From positions 62,001-126,000 of the forward strand of contig JAIPJM010000002.1 of the NCBI GenBank assembly GCA_021734255.1: 64,000 nucleotides of DNA, given 5' to 3'. The stretch comes from Fidelibacterota bacterium. GTDB lineage: Bacteria > Fidelibacterota > UBA8477 > JABMPR01. Below, piece after piece: positions 1-9,575 of the stretch; position 1 is the stretch's first letter; every line of letters starts with the position of its first letter. The notes beneath the pieces are model-generated. The model saw only the letters and a list, made by a program, of their open reading frames with translations, was not told the DNA's origin and did no database searches. A program made the translations under genes and the position numbers.

Positions 1-1343
1 TACAAAAGGTCAGACAGCAATATTCCGAAGAGGGTAAGCATTGCACTGATCGTCGTAACGGCCATAATGATCGGATAGTCCCTGAACAGTACGGCATTGA
101 AACTGAGCTGACCCATACCGGGTATTGAGAAAATGGATTCTATGATGATAGAGCCAGAGATCGCCAATGGCAGTAAATTCGCCAGCATCGTGATAATAGG
201 GATGAGAGAATTTCTTAAGGCATGTTTGTAGGTGACAACCCGCTCACTCAGGCCCTTGGCCCGGGCAGTACGAATATAATCCTGGCGGATAACCTCAAGC
301 ATAGAGCCACGCATATATCTGGAGAGCGCGCTGAAACTGCCATAGGTCCAGATGATCAAGGGTAAGGCGATGTGATGCAGGAGATCCACTAATCGATCCC
401 AGGAACCCATTTCCTCATATCCTACACTGTGGAGACCTGAAACAGGGAAAACATTAAGGAAGTCCCCCCCTCCAAAGAATACGATTGCCATGGTGGCTAC
501 CCAGAAATTGGGCAGCGAATACAGAATAAAGAGGATGACGGTGGTGATCTTGTCTCCAGCCGTATACTGGTGTGTGGCAGAATAAATACCCAAAGGGATG
601 GCGATCAAGTAGGCGATGATAAAGGATGTGAAAGTGAAGATCAACGACACCGGGACGCTCTCCTTGATATGCTCCATGACGGGTCGATTGTCCTTGATCG
701 ACGTCCCGAAATCCAGGGTCATCATATTCACAAACCATCTGGGATACTGAGCATCCGTAAAAATACGGGTGAACTTGTTCCACCCGCTGAATTGATAGGC
801 ATCCCGGGCAGAACTCCTGGCCACACCAGATGTATCCGTCCCCCCATACCACCAGTTTTGCACATATTCCAATTGCTTCTCCACACTCATATCCGCACTG
901 ATACTCAATTTTTGTTTCAGGGTAAGCAATTCAAGTGCAACCAGCTTTTCCTGCTCGCTCACAGATTCCTGTTCTAATAGTTCGACAAGGAAAGGTACAG
1001 CAACTTCGTCTGCCTGCTTGATCGGCTCAACGATCTCATCATACTCTCGCCCGGTCGTTGGATTACCAGCGGCTAAATAAGCAGACACATCGGCCCAGTT
1101 TTCCTCATAATTGAAAATGGTAAAATTAAGAAGCAGGGGTTTATCCAGACCATAAATTTCCCTGGTTTGTTCGACGACCTGCTTGGCAAGATTCTGGTCT
1201 GAGGACAAGCCTGACTGCTGATTCCCCATTTTAAAGGCAGTGGGGTCACCTGGGGCCATCTTGATAATGATAAATGTAATGATAGAGATCCCGAACAGCG
1301 TGGGAAAGATCAACAGGATCCTTTTTAGAAAATATTGCCACAT
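1..1343 (-). CDS. Peptide-type ABC transporter permease (DppB/OppB family), 3' end cut by window edge
   Basis: My translation of the minus strand from the ATG at 1341-1343 stays open to the left edge, giving about 447 residues; the C-terminus is missing. It begins MWQYFLKRILLIFPTLFGIS and runs through TM1 into KMAPGDP, the usual start of DppB/OppB inner-membrane permeases. The end carries the family's EAA-like loop (RTARAKGLSERVV) and the SIFSIPGMGQL motif before the last helices. Between GLDKP (about residue 66) and LDFGTS the family normally has some 15 residues; here there are about 140, rich in charged helices that look HEAT-like. That loop lies between TM1 and TM2 and should face the periplasm. 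The start overlaps the stop of the solute-binding protein gene by one base, so the two are co-translated and probably one importer. The substrate cannot be told from sequence. Confidence 0.9.
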   Translation of the reverse strand, partial: MWQYFLKRILLIFPTLFGISIITFIIIKMAPGDPTAFKMGNQQSGLSSDQNLAKQVVEQTREIYGLDKPLLLNFTIFNYEENWADVSAYLAAGNPTTGREYDEIVEPIKQADEVAVPFLVELLEQESVSEQEKLVALELLTLKQKLSISADMSVEKQLEYVQNWWYGGTDTSGVARSSARDAYQFSGWNKFTRIFTDAQYPRWFVNMMTLDFGTSIKDNRPVMEHIKESVPVSLIFTFTSFIIAYLIAIPLGIYSATHQYTAGDKITTVILFILYSLPNFWVATMAIVFFGGGDFLNVFPVSGLHSVGYEEMGSWDRLVDLLHHIALPLIIWTYGSFSALSRYMRGSMLEVIRQDYIRTARAKGLSERVVTYKHALRNSLIPIITMLANLLPLAISGSIIIESIFSIPGMGQLSFNAVLFRDYPIIMAVTTISAMLTLFGILLSDLL

Positions 1344-3190
1344 TACAGGGCTTCCCCCAGAGCAGCATCATAACGCCACCAACTGGTCAGATTATAACCG
1401 GGACGTATGGGGATCCATTTTGTGCCTCTAAATTGCTTGAGATACGCACCGGGGTCGCGCTGATAGAACATGAAGGTGTATGGCTGTTCCTCATGCAGGA
1501 TCTCCTGGAATCTATAGTACATGGCATTTCGCTTGTCTTTGTCCAATTCCTGACGAGCCGCTTCAATTAGCGAATCCGCTTCGGCATTGCGGAAACCGAC
1601 ATAATTGGATCCTCGGTCCCCAATATTATCCGAATGCCATATCTGATAAGGATCGGTTTGTAAGCCCCCGATCCAGAGGAGACTCACCACATCGAATTGG
1701 CGGTCCCTTAAATTCTCCACATAGACTGACCACTCCAATTGACGGATCAGAACCTCTATACCGATCTTCCGCAGGTCCTCTTTCAGCATAAGTGCCATAT
1801 ATTTGGAGTTTTTTGATCCGGCAGAGATGGAGAATGTAAATCTAAAAGGAATCCCATCCTTATCCCGGATACCATCTCCATCTGTATCGACCCAACCGGC
1901 TTCCTCGATCAACTCAACCGCACGTAGTGGATCGTAGGGCCATGGTTCAATATTATGATTGTACTGCTCACCGTAGATATAGAACGGTCCGATCGTCGGG
2001 ATGCCCATTCCATAGGTGACATACTTATTATAGGATTCCAGATCAATGAGCATGGTCATGGCTTGCCGTACACGTTTATCGCTAAAATAGGGTTTGTCAT
2101 TGTTCCAGCCGATATAACTATAGGCTGGCCTGACGTAGGTGACCTTCTGATAACTTTCCAGAAATTCTTTATAGTTGGTCTGTTCAAAATACTGAATGGG
2201 TCGCATCCGGGGAACGAAGTTGAGTTCCCCGGCTTTAAGCGCCGTCAACTTTGCAGTGTAATCAGAAATGGATTTGATGATCACCTTATCCAGGTAAGCC
2301 CCATCCTCTGTGAAGCCTGGGATATACGTACTATCAGCACCCCAGTAATTCTCATTGCGGATCAGAGACATGTAGTCACCTGTTATCCAGCGTCCGAACT
2401 TGAAGGGACCGGAACCAATAATGGGTTCAGCATCTAAGCCGGCTGGTCTGCCCTGGGGGTTGGTATTGAAGGCATTGGCAAATTCCTTGACCGCGGCTTC
2501 CTCGCGGGTGATGGACGGGTCCAGGAGTTCGGTCACACTAAACCTATCCATGAGCCCTTGGGGATCCCAGACATGCTTGGGAATAACCGCAAAACCACCC
2601 ATGAATTCCAGATTCATGAAATAGGTTTCGGAGGTAACAATAGTGAAGTTGTATTTCCCTTCAGTGTAGGCATCACTGATCTTTGCATAATAGGCTCTTA
2701 GGGGTGCACAATCTACAAAAGGATTAAGAATTGCCTTGATTGTGAAGAGGGCATCCTCAGCTGTAAGTTGCTGACCATCATGCCAGTATACATTTTCTTT
2801 TAACTTAAACTTGAAGGTCTTTCCGTCTTCACTCACCGCATAGCTTTCGGCAAGTACAGGACGGCCAAATTCCCATGTCTCATAATCATAATTGAGGAGG
2901 GGTTCATAGATATAATCCAGGAATCGTTTCCCTGCGGCTGATGTTGAGGTGATGTAATTAAGGTTTTCTGGCTCTGCAGACAGTGCCATGACCAGCGTTC
3001 CCCCGGTATCGGGCGTCAGGTCAGCGGGGCTGCTGTTAAAAATGGTTTCTTCGCCCGTCAATTCTACTTTGATTCCACCAGCATTGCCGACAGTCTCAGT
3101 ATTGGCTGTGGCAACTTTCCGAACACCCAGATTGGCATAAATAAGCAGCAGAATGAAGACGGAGAATTGAATGACCAGCGATTTTTTCAT
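1343..3190 (-). CDS. Family-5 extracellular solute-binding protein (oligopeptide/dipeptide type)
   Basis: The 615-residue protein has an N-terminal hydrophobic signal or anchor (residues 1-29, no lipobox cysteine) and then the SBP_bac_5 fold. Visible family features are the GGTLVMALSAEPENLNYI opening, FKFKLKENVYWHDGQQLTAED, and the closing region with YYRFQEILHEEQPYTFMF. It would bind peptides, or another family-5 ligand such as nickel or glycosides, in the periplasm and deliver them to the permease encoded immediately downstream (one-base overlap). At 615 residues it is longer than the typical 530-550; part of the excess is the stretch between signal and domain (residues 30-60). The start lies directly after the cdsA stop, so it probably shares a transcript with cdsA. 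Ligand unknown. Confidence 0.9.
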   Translation of the reverse strand: MKKSLVIQFSVFILLLIYANLGVRKVATANTETVGNAGGIKVELTGEETIFNSSPADLTPDTGGTLVMALSAEPENLNYITSTSAAGKRFLDYIYEPLLNYDYETWEFGRPVLAESYAVSEDGKTFKFKLKENVYWHDGQQLTAEDALFTIKAILNPFVDCAPLRAYYAKISDAYTEGKYNFTIVTSETYFMNLEFMGGFAVIPKHVWDPQGLMDRFSVTELLDPSITREEAAVKEFANAFNTNPQGRPAGLDAEPIIGSGPFKFGRWITGDYMSLIRNENYWGADSTYIPGFTEDGAYLDKVIIKSISDYTAKLTALKAGELNFVPRMRPIQYFEQTNYKEFLESYQKVTYVRPAYSYIGWNNDKPYFSDKRVRQAMTMLIDLESYNKYVTYGMGIPTIGPFYIYGEQYNHNIEPWPYDPLRAVELIEEAGWVDTDGDGIRDKDGIPFRFTFSISAGSKNSKYMALMLKEDLRKIGIEVLIRQLEWSVYVENLRDRQFDVVSLLWIGGLQTDPYQIWHSDNIGDRGSNYVGFRNAEADSLIEAARQELDKDKRNAMYYRFQEILHEEQPYTFMFYQRDPGAYLKQFRGTKWIPIRPGYNLTSWWRYDAALGEAL

Positions 3191-4021
3191 TTATATCCCA
3201 ACAACCAGGGTCAAATACAAATAGCTTAATGGTGCTGCAAACAGTATTGAATCCAGCCTGTCCCAAGCCCCCCCGTGACCGGGCAACAGGTTGGAAGAGT
3301 CCTTTACACCCACGTCCCGCTTTACCAGTGATTCAGCAAAATCTCCAACCTGGCCAGCTACACCTGTGATAAGCCCCAGCATAATGGCATCAACATAGTC
3401 CAGGCCTGGTAGCCATCCTGCTTTAACGATGAGCACCAGGGCAATCAATGCACCAAACAGTCCGGAGATAGATCCTTCCCAGCTCTTATTGGGACTTACC
3501 CGGGGAAAGATCTTGTGCTTCCCGATAGCTGAACCAATAAAATATGCCATGGTATCACAAACCCATACACCGACGAATACCGTGAGGACAGCATAGCCAC
3601 CTAAATGTCCACCTGTCCCCTCATAGCCCAGTTGCTGCAAGCGGATGAAATAGGACATGGCAAGGGCGACAAACACTGTAGCGAAAAACGTAGCTGACAC
3701 ATTTTCAAGCACATGATCTCTTTTTCTGAACATTTCCCAGGCGAATAGCAAGAGTGCGGCGACAACGATCAGGTAAGTCAAGTTTTGCCCAGCTAAAAAC
3801 AACTGATCCCCCACCAGGGTGAGATACAAAACATAACCCAACCAGATATTCGGTTCCGTACCATTCGGTCTTAAAAGCTTGAACATCTCCCCCAGGATCA
3901 GAATACCTGCAACCGTAAAAAATACCATGAATGCGTCATGGGTGTAGAGCGTAAAAGCAATGAGGCTAGGAATACCTATGATCGTTACAGGGGCGCGTTT
4001 TATAACATTTTTTATCGACAT
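3191..4021 (-). CDS. cdsA: Phosphatidate cytidylyltransferase
   Basis: This 276-residue multispanning membrane enzyme makes CDP-diacylglycerol from phosphatidate and CTP, the branch point of phospholipid synthesis. The CDS signature is complete near the C-terminus (about residues 231-257): SLVKRDVGVKDSSNLLPGHG followed by GAWDRLD, including the K-D, HGG and DR.D residues of the family pattern. An upstream conserved block (SPNKSWEGSISG) is also present. About seven or eight hydrophobic helices cover the rest. Length is normal. It abuts the solute-binding protein gene with no gap and lies 85 bp after the TPR lipoprotein gene. In many bacteria cdsA sits with uppS and dxr; that context is absent here. 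Confidence 0.95.
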   Translation of the reverse strand: MSIKNVIKRAPVTIIGIPSLIAFTLYTHDAFMVFFTVAGILILGEMFKLLRPNGTEPNIWLGYVLYLTLVGDQLFLAGQNLTYLIVVAALLLFAWEMFRKRDHVLENVSATFFATVFVALAMSYFIRLQQLGYEGTGGHLGGYAVLTVFVGVWVCDTMAYFIGSAIGKHKIFPRVSPNKSWEGSISGLFGALIALVLIVKAGWLPGLDYVDAIMLGLITGVAGQVGDFAESLVKRDVGVKDSSNLLPGHGGAWDRLDSILFAAPLSYLYLTLVVGI

Positions 4022-4106
4022 AATCGAGCGTTGAAGCTATTGGCGCCGCTCCCATTAGCCAACATTTTTTCGATAGATGGCATGAACTGAGTCGCCGGAT
4101 GAGAAA

Positions 4107-6035
4107 TTACTTGTCTTCCTTGTCAGGATCATCATGTTCTACTTCCCTGCGATCCTCTCGTGATTCATCCTGTGCTTTCACTGGTTCTGCCGTTAGAACA
4201 GCAATTCTGTCTTCAGCTACAATCCGCAGTGGATCATCCGGGAAGTCCTTGATCAGCGTCTCGTAAGCGCTGAGTGCTTCATCCTTATCATAGAGAAAAT
4301 TATCATTCATCCAGGCATAATTGAAACAGGCTTTGCTACGGGTGGCCGGGGATGCTTCTGTATCCAGCCAGAGCCCTCTGTACTGCGAACTGGCTGCCGC
4401 ATAGTCCCCACGCTCGAAAAGTACCGCAATTTCATGGAGCATGGCTTTGTCCAGCACCGATTTCTCTGACCCTTCCTGCTCATCGCCCCCCAAAATGGTT
4501 TTATAATAATCCGGATAATTTTCCTCAATCTGGCTCAGAACGGCATTCCCAGCTACCGAGTCACCTCTGACGACACCCTGAGCATAGTAACGCATGTAAG
4601 CGGCTCTTTGCCTTATAAGTGAATCAGGGCTGGTAATTTCCAGGTCCTTGCATATTTCCAGCACAGTATCTACGCGGGCAAATTCGAAAAGCATGTATTC
4701 AGCCAGAGCATAGCGGTTTTCTGCCATGGATTGCAGAAATCGAGTGGAATCTTCAGCAGTGACAGGTTCTGGAACCTCCTCTTTCACTGGCTTAGGGGGT
4801 TCCTTTTTAACGACTTCTTGTGGTGGCCCCCCTATTTCATCCTCCACGGCAGCACCTCTTCTTGATCGTCTGGCAGCACTGGCCCTACTCCTGGCTGCGC
4901 TGTTTTGCATACGATCCACCTGGACAGGCTTGTAGCCAGCCAGTTGCCTGGAAAGGTTATGATACTCTAACTGGATCTCTTCATAGCGATCAAGTTGCTT
5001 GAGCCGTTTTGCTCCCATCTCGCCATATTCTGATCTTGTGAATTGTTTTCTGATATCTGAATATGCTTCTCTTGCAGCTGCATATTCTCGTAGATCAAGA
5101 AGATACAGCTCTCCCAGAAAGAAGTTTGCGGTTGCAGCTTCTTCCTTCCGGTTATAGTTCTCAACCACAGCTGACAGGCGTGAAATTGCCAGGTCGTACT
5201 CACCAAGCGACCGATACAGCTTCCCGAGTTCGATCTCCAGCTGGCCCCGTACATCCACAAATCGATCACTACCCAGCATATCCTGTATCAGTTCAATAGC
5301 TTCCTCATTCCTCCCAAGGACCTTCAGCATATTGGTTTGCCGTATAATGGCCTCTATTTTCATTGATTCTGAGGGATCATACCTGGAAACACCGCGATAA
5401 GCTTCCAATGCTCCTTCATAATGCTTCTGGCTCTCACGAATTTGTCCCAACTGGAACCTTGCGCTCGCTTTTGTATAGCCATCAGGCGAGGTCACGATAG
5501 CTTCTTCCAGGTATTTCTCGGCGAGCATAAAACTATCCTGTTTAACAGCTATCTCACCCATCATCAACAGGGCGTCAGCCTTCAGTTCCCGACTGGCTCC
5601 CCGTCTTAATATCCTGGAGGCTTCATGTCTGCCCATTTCCAGGTCACCCAGCTGAACCAGACAGCGGCCAAGCCAGAGAGGAACCTCTTCCGTGTGGGGA
5701 GAATTGCTGTACTCCAGGGCAAGTTTCTCAAAATTGCTCTTTGCAGTGGTAAATTCTTCTTTGAAATAATAGGATTTGGCGATCAGGAACTGCGCATCGT
5801 CCCGGTATTTACTCTCCGGGTATTTACTCAAGAGTTTACGGGACTTCTCAATTGACTTGGAATACAGACGCATCTCTTCCCGACTGATGTCCTCCTGCTG
5901 ATTGTCCCGTGTCAACTTCTGTGCCTCAGCATAATATTGCTCAGCATTGTAGAAGGTGTTGTAATAGGAACAGGAATTTATTCCCATGATCAAACCGATG
6001 GAAATTAAGATCGATAATTTACGAAATTGCCGCAT
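4107..6035 (-). CDS. TPR-repeat lipoprotein (BamD/YbgF-like helical repeats)
   Basis: The 642-residue product has a lipoprotein signal peptide ending in the lipobox GINSC (Cys22), so it should be anchored to a membrane on the periplasmic side. Residues about 30-350 are tetratricopeptide-like helices in tandem, with recurring A..Y...I..Y motifs as in BamD and YbgF. A basic, Pro/Glu-rich linker follows at about residues 375-430, then a second helical segment, and an acidic tail ending DDPDKEDK. I infer a scaffold for envelope complexes; no catalytic motif is visible. Its start codon lies inside the 3' end of the sirtuin gene (17 bp overlap), so translation is coupled. The exact function is not recognised. 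Confidence 0.8.
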   Translation of the reverse strand: MRQFRKLSILISIGLIMGINSCSYYNTFYNAEQYYAEAQKLTRDNQQEDISREEMRLYSKSIEKSRKLLSKYPESKYRDDAQFLIAKSYYFKEEFTTAKSNFEKLALEYSNSPHTEEVPLWLGRCLVQLGDLEMGRHEASRILRRGASRELKADALLMMGEIAVKQDSFMLAEKYLEEAIVTSPDGYTKASARFQLGQIRESQKHYEGALEAYRGVSRYDPSESMKIEAIIRQTNMLKVLGRNEEAIELIQDMLGSDRFVDVRGQLEIELGKLYRSLGEYDLAISRLSAVVENYNRKEEAATANFFLGELYLLDLREYAAAREAYSDIRKQFTRSEYGEMGAKRLKQLDRYEEIQLEYHNLSRQLAGYKPVQVDRMQNSAARSRASAARRSRRGAAVEDEIGGPPQEVVKKEPPKPVKEEVPEPVTAEDSTRFLQSMAENRYALAEYMLFEFARVDTVLEICKDLEITSPDSLIRQRAAYMRYYAQGVVRGDSVAGNAVLSQIEENYPDYYKTILGGDEQEGSEKSVLDKAMLHEIAVLFERGDYAAASSQYRGLWLDTEASPATRSKACFNYAWMNDNFLYDKDEALSAYETLIKDFPDDPLRIVAEDRIAVLTAEPVKAQDESREDRREVEHDDPDKEDK

Positions 6036-6765
6036 TAAACTCCCTGAATATTTTGGGTAGGATCTCCCCAGCTTTTCCTCGGACGCTCAGGTCTGCTGCT
6101 TCACTAAAGGGGGTTTCCTCTGGATTGACCTCAATTACAAATGCCCCTGTGTTTCTTGCTTCATAGGGCAATTGCGCTGCTGGGTAGATCAGGGCGGATG
6201 TCCCTATAGTGAAAAATATGTCACACTGGCGCGTTGCCTCGAACGCATCGCTTAATGTACTCATGGCTAATGATTCTCCAAACCATACAACATTCGGTCG
6301 CATCAGACCTCCACAGGTACAATAGGACTTCGCTCCCTTCGTACTGGCCACCTCGCTACCAGGCCGCCCACACGTAAAACATTTCTCTCGATGGATATTC
6401 CCATGAAGTTCAAGGACTGGCGCATTGCCTGCCTGCCAGTGTAATCCATCAACGTTTTGGGTTATAACCATCGAATCTGTAAATAGTTTCTGAAAATCAC
6501 TTATGGCCAAATGTGCCTTATTGGGCCTGGCTTTTTTGATCTTCTTTCTTCGGGCGGCATACCACTGCAGAACCAGATCTGGATCCTCATCAAAGCCCTG
6601 AGGACTGGCCAACTTTGTCGGGTCATATTTGCTCCAGTAGCCATCAATATCACGGAAGGTGGAGATCCCACTTTCTGCTGAGATACCAGCACCGGTAAAG
6701 AAGACCACGCGACTATTGGTTGAAAACCTACTGGCTGGAATATTGATATCTTTCATCCCCGGCAA
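6019..6765 (-). CDS. cobB: NAD-dependent protein deacylase, class III sirtuin (CobB-like)
   Basis: The protein carries all Sir2 hallmarks: the NAD pocket GAGISAESGISTFRD (about residues 25-39), TQNVDGLHWQAG with the catalytic His, and a four-cysteine zinc site (CFTCG, then CTCGG). WYAARR at residues 68-73 places Tyr69 and Arg72 where SIRT5 and E. coli CobB have the Tyr/Arg pair that recognises succinyl- and malonyl-lysine, so desuccinylase activity is likely as well as deacetylation. The longest frame starts at a TTG (6763-6765); an ATG three codons later (6754-6756) is an alternative, and neither has a clear ribosome-binding site. It is the first gene of a minus-strand run and overlaps the TPR lipoprotein gene by 17 bp. 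Confidence 0.92.
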   Translation of the reverse strand: MPGMKDINIPASRFSTNSRVVFFTGAGISAESGISTFRDIDGYWSKYDPTKLASPQGFDEDPDLVLQWYAARRKKIKKARPNKAHLAISDFQKLFTDSMVITQNVDGLHWQAGNAPVLELHGNIHREKCFTCGRPGSEVASTKGAKSYCTCGGLMRPNVVWFGESLAMSTLSDAFEATRQCDIFFTIGTSALIYPAAQLPYEARNTGAFVIEVNPEETPFSEAADLSVRGKAGEILPKIFREFNAAIS

Positions 6766-6862
6766 TATAGATTTTGAATGCCTGTTTTAAAATGCCAGCT
6801 GAACAATTGGGTCAGCATCTTAGCTTCTTTTGGGATTCATGGCCGAGCTGCGCTAAATTTCA

Positions 6863-6890
6863 TTGACGAGACTCATGCAATCATTATACT
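6863..6890 (+). promoter_or_regulatory. Sigma-70-like promoter for the M28 peptidase gene
   Basis: TTGACG at 6863-6868 and TATACT at 6885-6890 are separated by 16 bp; each matches five of six consensus positions. They lie about 40 bp before the start codon, which has a GGAGG site in front of it. Predicted by eye only. Confidence 0.5.
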
Positions 6891-6929
6891 CGATTCGTTC
6901 ATAAATTTCATCCCAACTGGAGGAGCCCC

Positions 6930-8714
6930 ATGAACCGATCGATCATCCTGCTTACATCTCTATTACTCCTGGGATGTTCAAGCTTTTTACCGCAGAATGA
7001 TACCCCCATAAGCAGTGACGAGATCAGAGACCATATCGCCTACCTGGCTTCAGATGCACTGGAAGGGAGAAAACCAGGCACACCAGGTGGGAAGGCTGCG
7101 GCAGACTATGTTGCAGAGCATTTCAAACAGATCGGCTTGACCCCGCTGGGACAAGATGGATTCCAGTCCTTTGAAGTGGTTACCAAGGTTTCTCTGGGAG
7201 CTGATAATAGCCTCACAGCTGGGAAGATCATGGGGGTACCCGGGCAGGATTACACACCGACCAGCTTTTCAGAAAATGCATCTCTCGAGGCCGGTCTCGT
7301 TTTTGTTGGTTATGGATTTGAGATCGACTCAGACACCTTGAAATGGAATGATTATCTGACGGCTGACACCCAGGACAAATGGGTCCTGATCCTGCGTGGT
7401 AGCCCTGAGACTGAAGACAATGCCCTAGAATTTGGCAGACATGCGACCTTGAGGCACAAGCTACTCGTAGCCCGGGACCATGGTGCGGCCGGTGTTGTAT
7501 TTGTTAGCGGAACCAAATTTGATGAGCAGGATGAACTCATTGAGCTCAGGATCGAGCGCAACTTCTCCAAGTCAGGGCTACCCGTCATTCATGTGACGCG
7601 TGATCTGGCTGACCGTCTATTGGCGGATGATGAGAATACCATCGCTGATCTGGAGGCCCTGATTGACTCCAAAATGAAGCCTAAAAGCTTTATCACCCGA
7701 CAGCGATTGGCTGTCAACATTGAAGTCGTTCAACATGAGGTTACCACTCAAAATGTGATCGGAGTATTGGAGGGTAGTGATCCAGTCCTGAAAGATGAAT
7801 ACCTTCTGGTGGGTGGACATTATGACCATCTGGGTTGGGGTGGCAAAGGATCAGGTTCCAGAAAACCGGATACAAGCGCCATACACAACGGTGCGGATGA
7901 CAATGCCTCAGGCGTGGCTGCCGTCCTGGAAATTGCCGAAAAATTTGCCCAAGGCTCGGATACACCGAAAAGAAGTATCATCTTTATGGCATTCGCAGCT
8001 GAAGAAATGGGATTGCTCGGTTCAAAGCATTTTACATCCAACCCCCTGGTCAAGCTCGAGCAGATAAAGCAGATGTTCAATCTCGATATGGTTGGCCGCC
8101 TGGATGATGAACGCAGGATATTGACCGCAGGGGGGACAGGAACTGCCGAAGGGATGGAAGACCTTCTGGATGAATTGGCATCCTCCAGCTTGCTGAGACT
8201 CTCCAAAACACCCGACGGATACGGTCCCTCAGATCATGCATCTTTCTATGTGGAGGATATCCCCGTACTCTTCTTTTTCACTGGGATCACAGAGGAATAC
8301 CACACCCCCGGTGATGATCTTGAAACCATTAATATTGAAGGTGAACAATTGATCGCGGAATTCACCTACGACCTGGTCCTTCGATATGCTGATCTTGATG
8401 AAACATTCATATTCCAGGAAGCCGGCCCCAAAGGACCACCCAAATCTGGAAAACGCGGAAAGGTCAAGATGGGCATCATCCCTGACTTCGCCGCCGCTGA
8501 TGCAAATGGATTTCTTCTGGGTGGTGTTGTGCCTGGTGGTCCAGCCGCCATCGCCGGCATGAAAAAGGGAGATGTTATGGTCTCTCTGGAGGGGCGATCA
8601 GTAAAAAATATTTATGATTATATGGGCCGAATGGCTGATGTAAAACCCGGTATGAGGATCTCAGTGGAAGTTCTTCGGGACGGAGAAAAGCTCATCCTGA
8701 TCGTACAACTATAG
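6930..8714 (+). CDS. M28-family zinc metallopeptidase lipoprotein with PA and PDZ domains
   Basis: The 594-residue protein has a lipoprotein signal (LLLLGC, Cys16). A PA-like insert lies at about residues 120-220, between the N-terminal segment and the peptidase core. The M28 metal-site motifs follow in order: GGHYDHLG (His), NGADDNASG (Asp), AFAAEEMGLLGS (Glu-Glu), NLDMVGR (Asp) and EEYHTPGDD (His). The C-terminal 80-90 residues form a PDZ domain (GFLLGGVVPGGPAAIAGMKKG). It should be an envelope aminopeptidase releasing N-terminal residues from peptides; the PDZ domain probably docks substrates or partners. A GGAGG site precedes the ATG. The next gene starts 9 bp downstream and is likely co-transcribed. 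The convergent gene beyond that pair limits the unit. Confidence 0.92.
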   Translation: MNRSIILLTSLLLLGCSSFLPQNDTPISSDEIRDHIAYLASDALEGRKPGTPGGKAAADYVAEHFKQIGLTPLGQDGFQSFEVVTKVSLGADNSLTAGKIMGVPGQDYTPTSFSENASLEAGLVFVGYGFEIDSDTLKWNDYLTADTQDKWVLILRGSPETEDNALEFGRHATLRHKLLVARDHGAAGVVFVSGTKFDEQDELIELRIERNFSKSGLPVIHVTRDLADRLLADDENTIADLEALIDSKMKPKSFITRQRLAVNIEVVQHEVTTQNVIGVLEGSDPVLKDEYLLVGGHYDHLGWGGKGSGSRKPDTSAIHNGADDNASGVAAVLEIAEKFAQGSDTPKRSIIFMAFAAEEMGLLGSKHFTSNPLVKLEQIKQMFNLDMVGRLDDERRILTAGGTGTAEGMEDLLDELASSSLLRLSKTPDGYGPSDHASFYVEDIPVLFFFTGITEEYHTPGDDLETINIEGEQLIAEFTYDLVLRYADLDETFIFQEAGPKGPPKSGKRGKVKMGIIPDFAAADANGFLLGGVVPGGPAAIAGMKKGDVMVSLEGRSVKNIYDYMGRMADVKPGMRISVEVLRDGEKLILIVQL

Positions 8715-8722
8715 GAATTAAG

Positions 8723-9547
8723 ATGTCTGACAACACTAAAACACAAGCCACTCTTTTATGGATCCTGGCTATTATTATCACCTTGTCATCGGTAATTTAT
8801 CAGCGAAAAACCGGTCCAACCTACCCGGTTGATGGAACCATTGATCTGGACGGGCAGATCATTGCCTACCACTTTCCTCGCTCCCAGAACACAGGCGAAA
8901 CTGCGGAGATCAAGCTGAGCTATGAAGGCCAGCCATTCAACGCCATGTTGAGATGGAAACGCTTCAAAAGTCATGATGATTGGCGCTTAACGCCGTTTAC
9001 CCACGCACCCAATCAGGCTACTGCTTACCTGCCTTCACAACCGCCTGCCGGCAAGATCATCTACGAAGTTTTACTTGGCGCCACAACGAGACCACCCATA
9101 AGCATCAGTGACGAACCGGTTATCATCAGGTTCAAGGGTGCCGTTCCTCCCCATGTGCTGATACCTCATATTCTCTTTATGTTCACTGCCATGTTTCTGG
9201 CCACACGATCCGGACTTGCTGCTTATGTGGAAAGTCCTTACACGCTACGCTACACCTTTCTGACCGGTCTATTTCTGTTGATCGGTGGTCTCATCCTGGG
9301 ACCTCTGGTTCAAAAATATGCGTTTGACGCCTATTGGACAGGCTGGCCCTGGGGTCACGACCTGACTGACAATAAAACTGCCGTGGCGTTCATTGCATGG
9401 ATATTGGCTTATTGGCAGCAGAAGCAGAAGGGGAATGCAAAGGCCTGGGTCATTGCAGCTGCGGTGATCACCTTGGCGGTTTACCTGATCCCGCATAGCG
9501 CCCTGGGATCCGAACTGGATTATACCCAGATGGAACAAGCTCAGTAA
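8723..9547 (+). CDS. Membrane protein of unknown function
   Basis: I do not recognise the 274-residue product. It has one hydrophobic helix at about residues 10-28, a polar region of about 115 residues with a beta-rich look (DGTIDLDGQIIAYHFPRS and following), and then four hydrophobic segments from about residue 140 to 260. This suggests a periplasmic Ig- or CARDB-like domain held between membrane helices. WTGWPWGHDLTDNKTAVAF in the loop between helices is distinctive, with His and acidic residues that could bind metal or haem, but that is a guess. It sits 8 bp behind the M28 peptidase gene with an AGGAA ribosome site, so it is probably the second gene of that operon. Confidence 0.7.
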   Translation: MSDNTKTQATLLWILAIIITLSSVIYQRKTGPTYPVDGTIDLDGQIIAYHFPRSQNTGETAEIKLSYEGQPFNAMLRWKRFKSHDDWRLTPFTHAPNQATAYLPSQPPAGKIIYEVLLGATTRPPISISDEPVIIRFKGAVPPHVLIPHILFMFTAMFLATRSGLAAYVESPYTLRYTFLTGLFLLIGGLILGPLVQKYAFDAYWTGWPWGHDLTDNKTAVAFIAWILAYWQQKQKGNAKAWVIAAAVITLAVYLIPHSALGSELDYTQMEQAQ

Positions 9548-9575
9548 GCTTTCGGCTCACGCTGAACCCATAATC

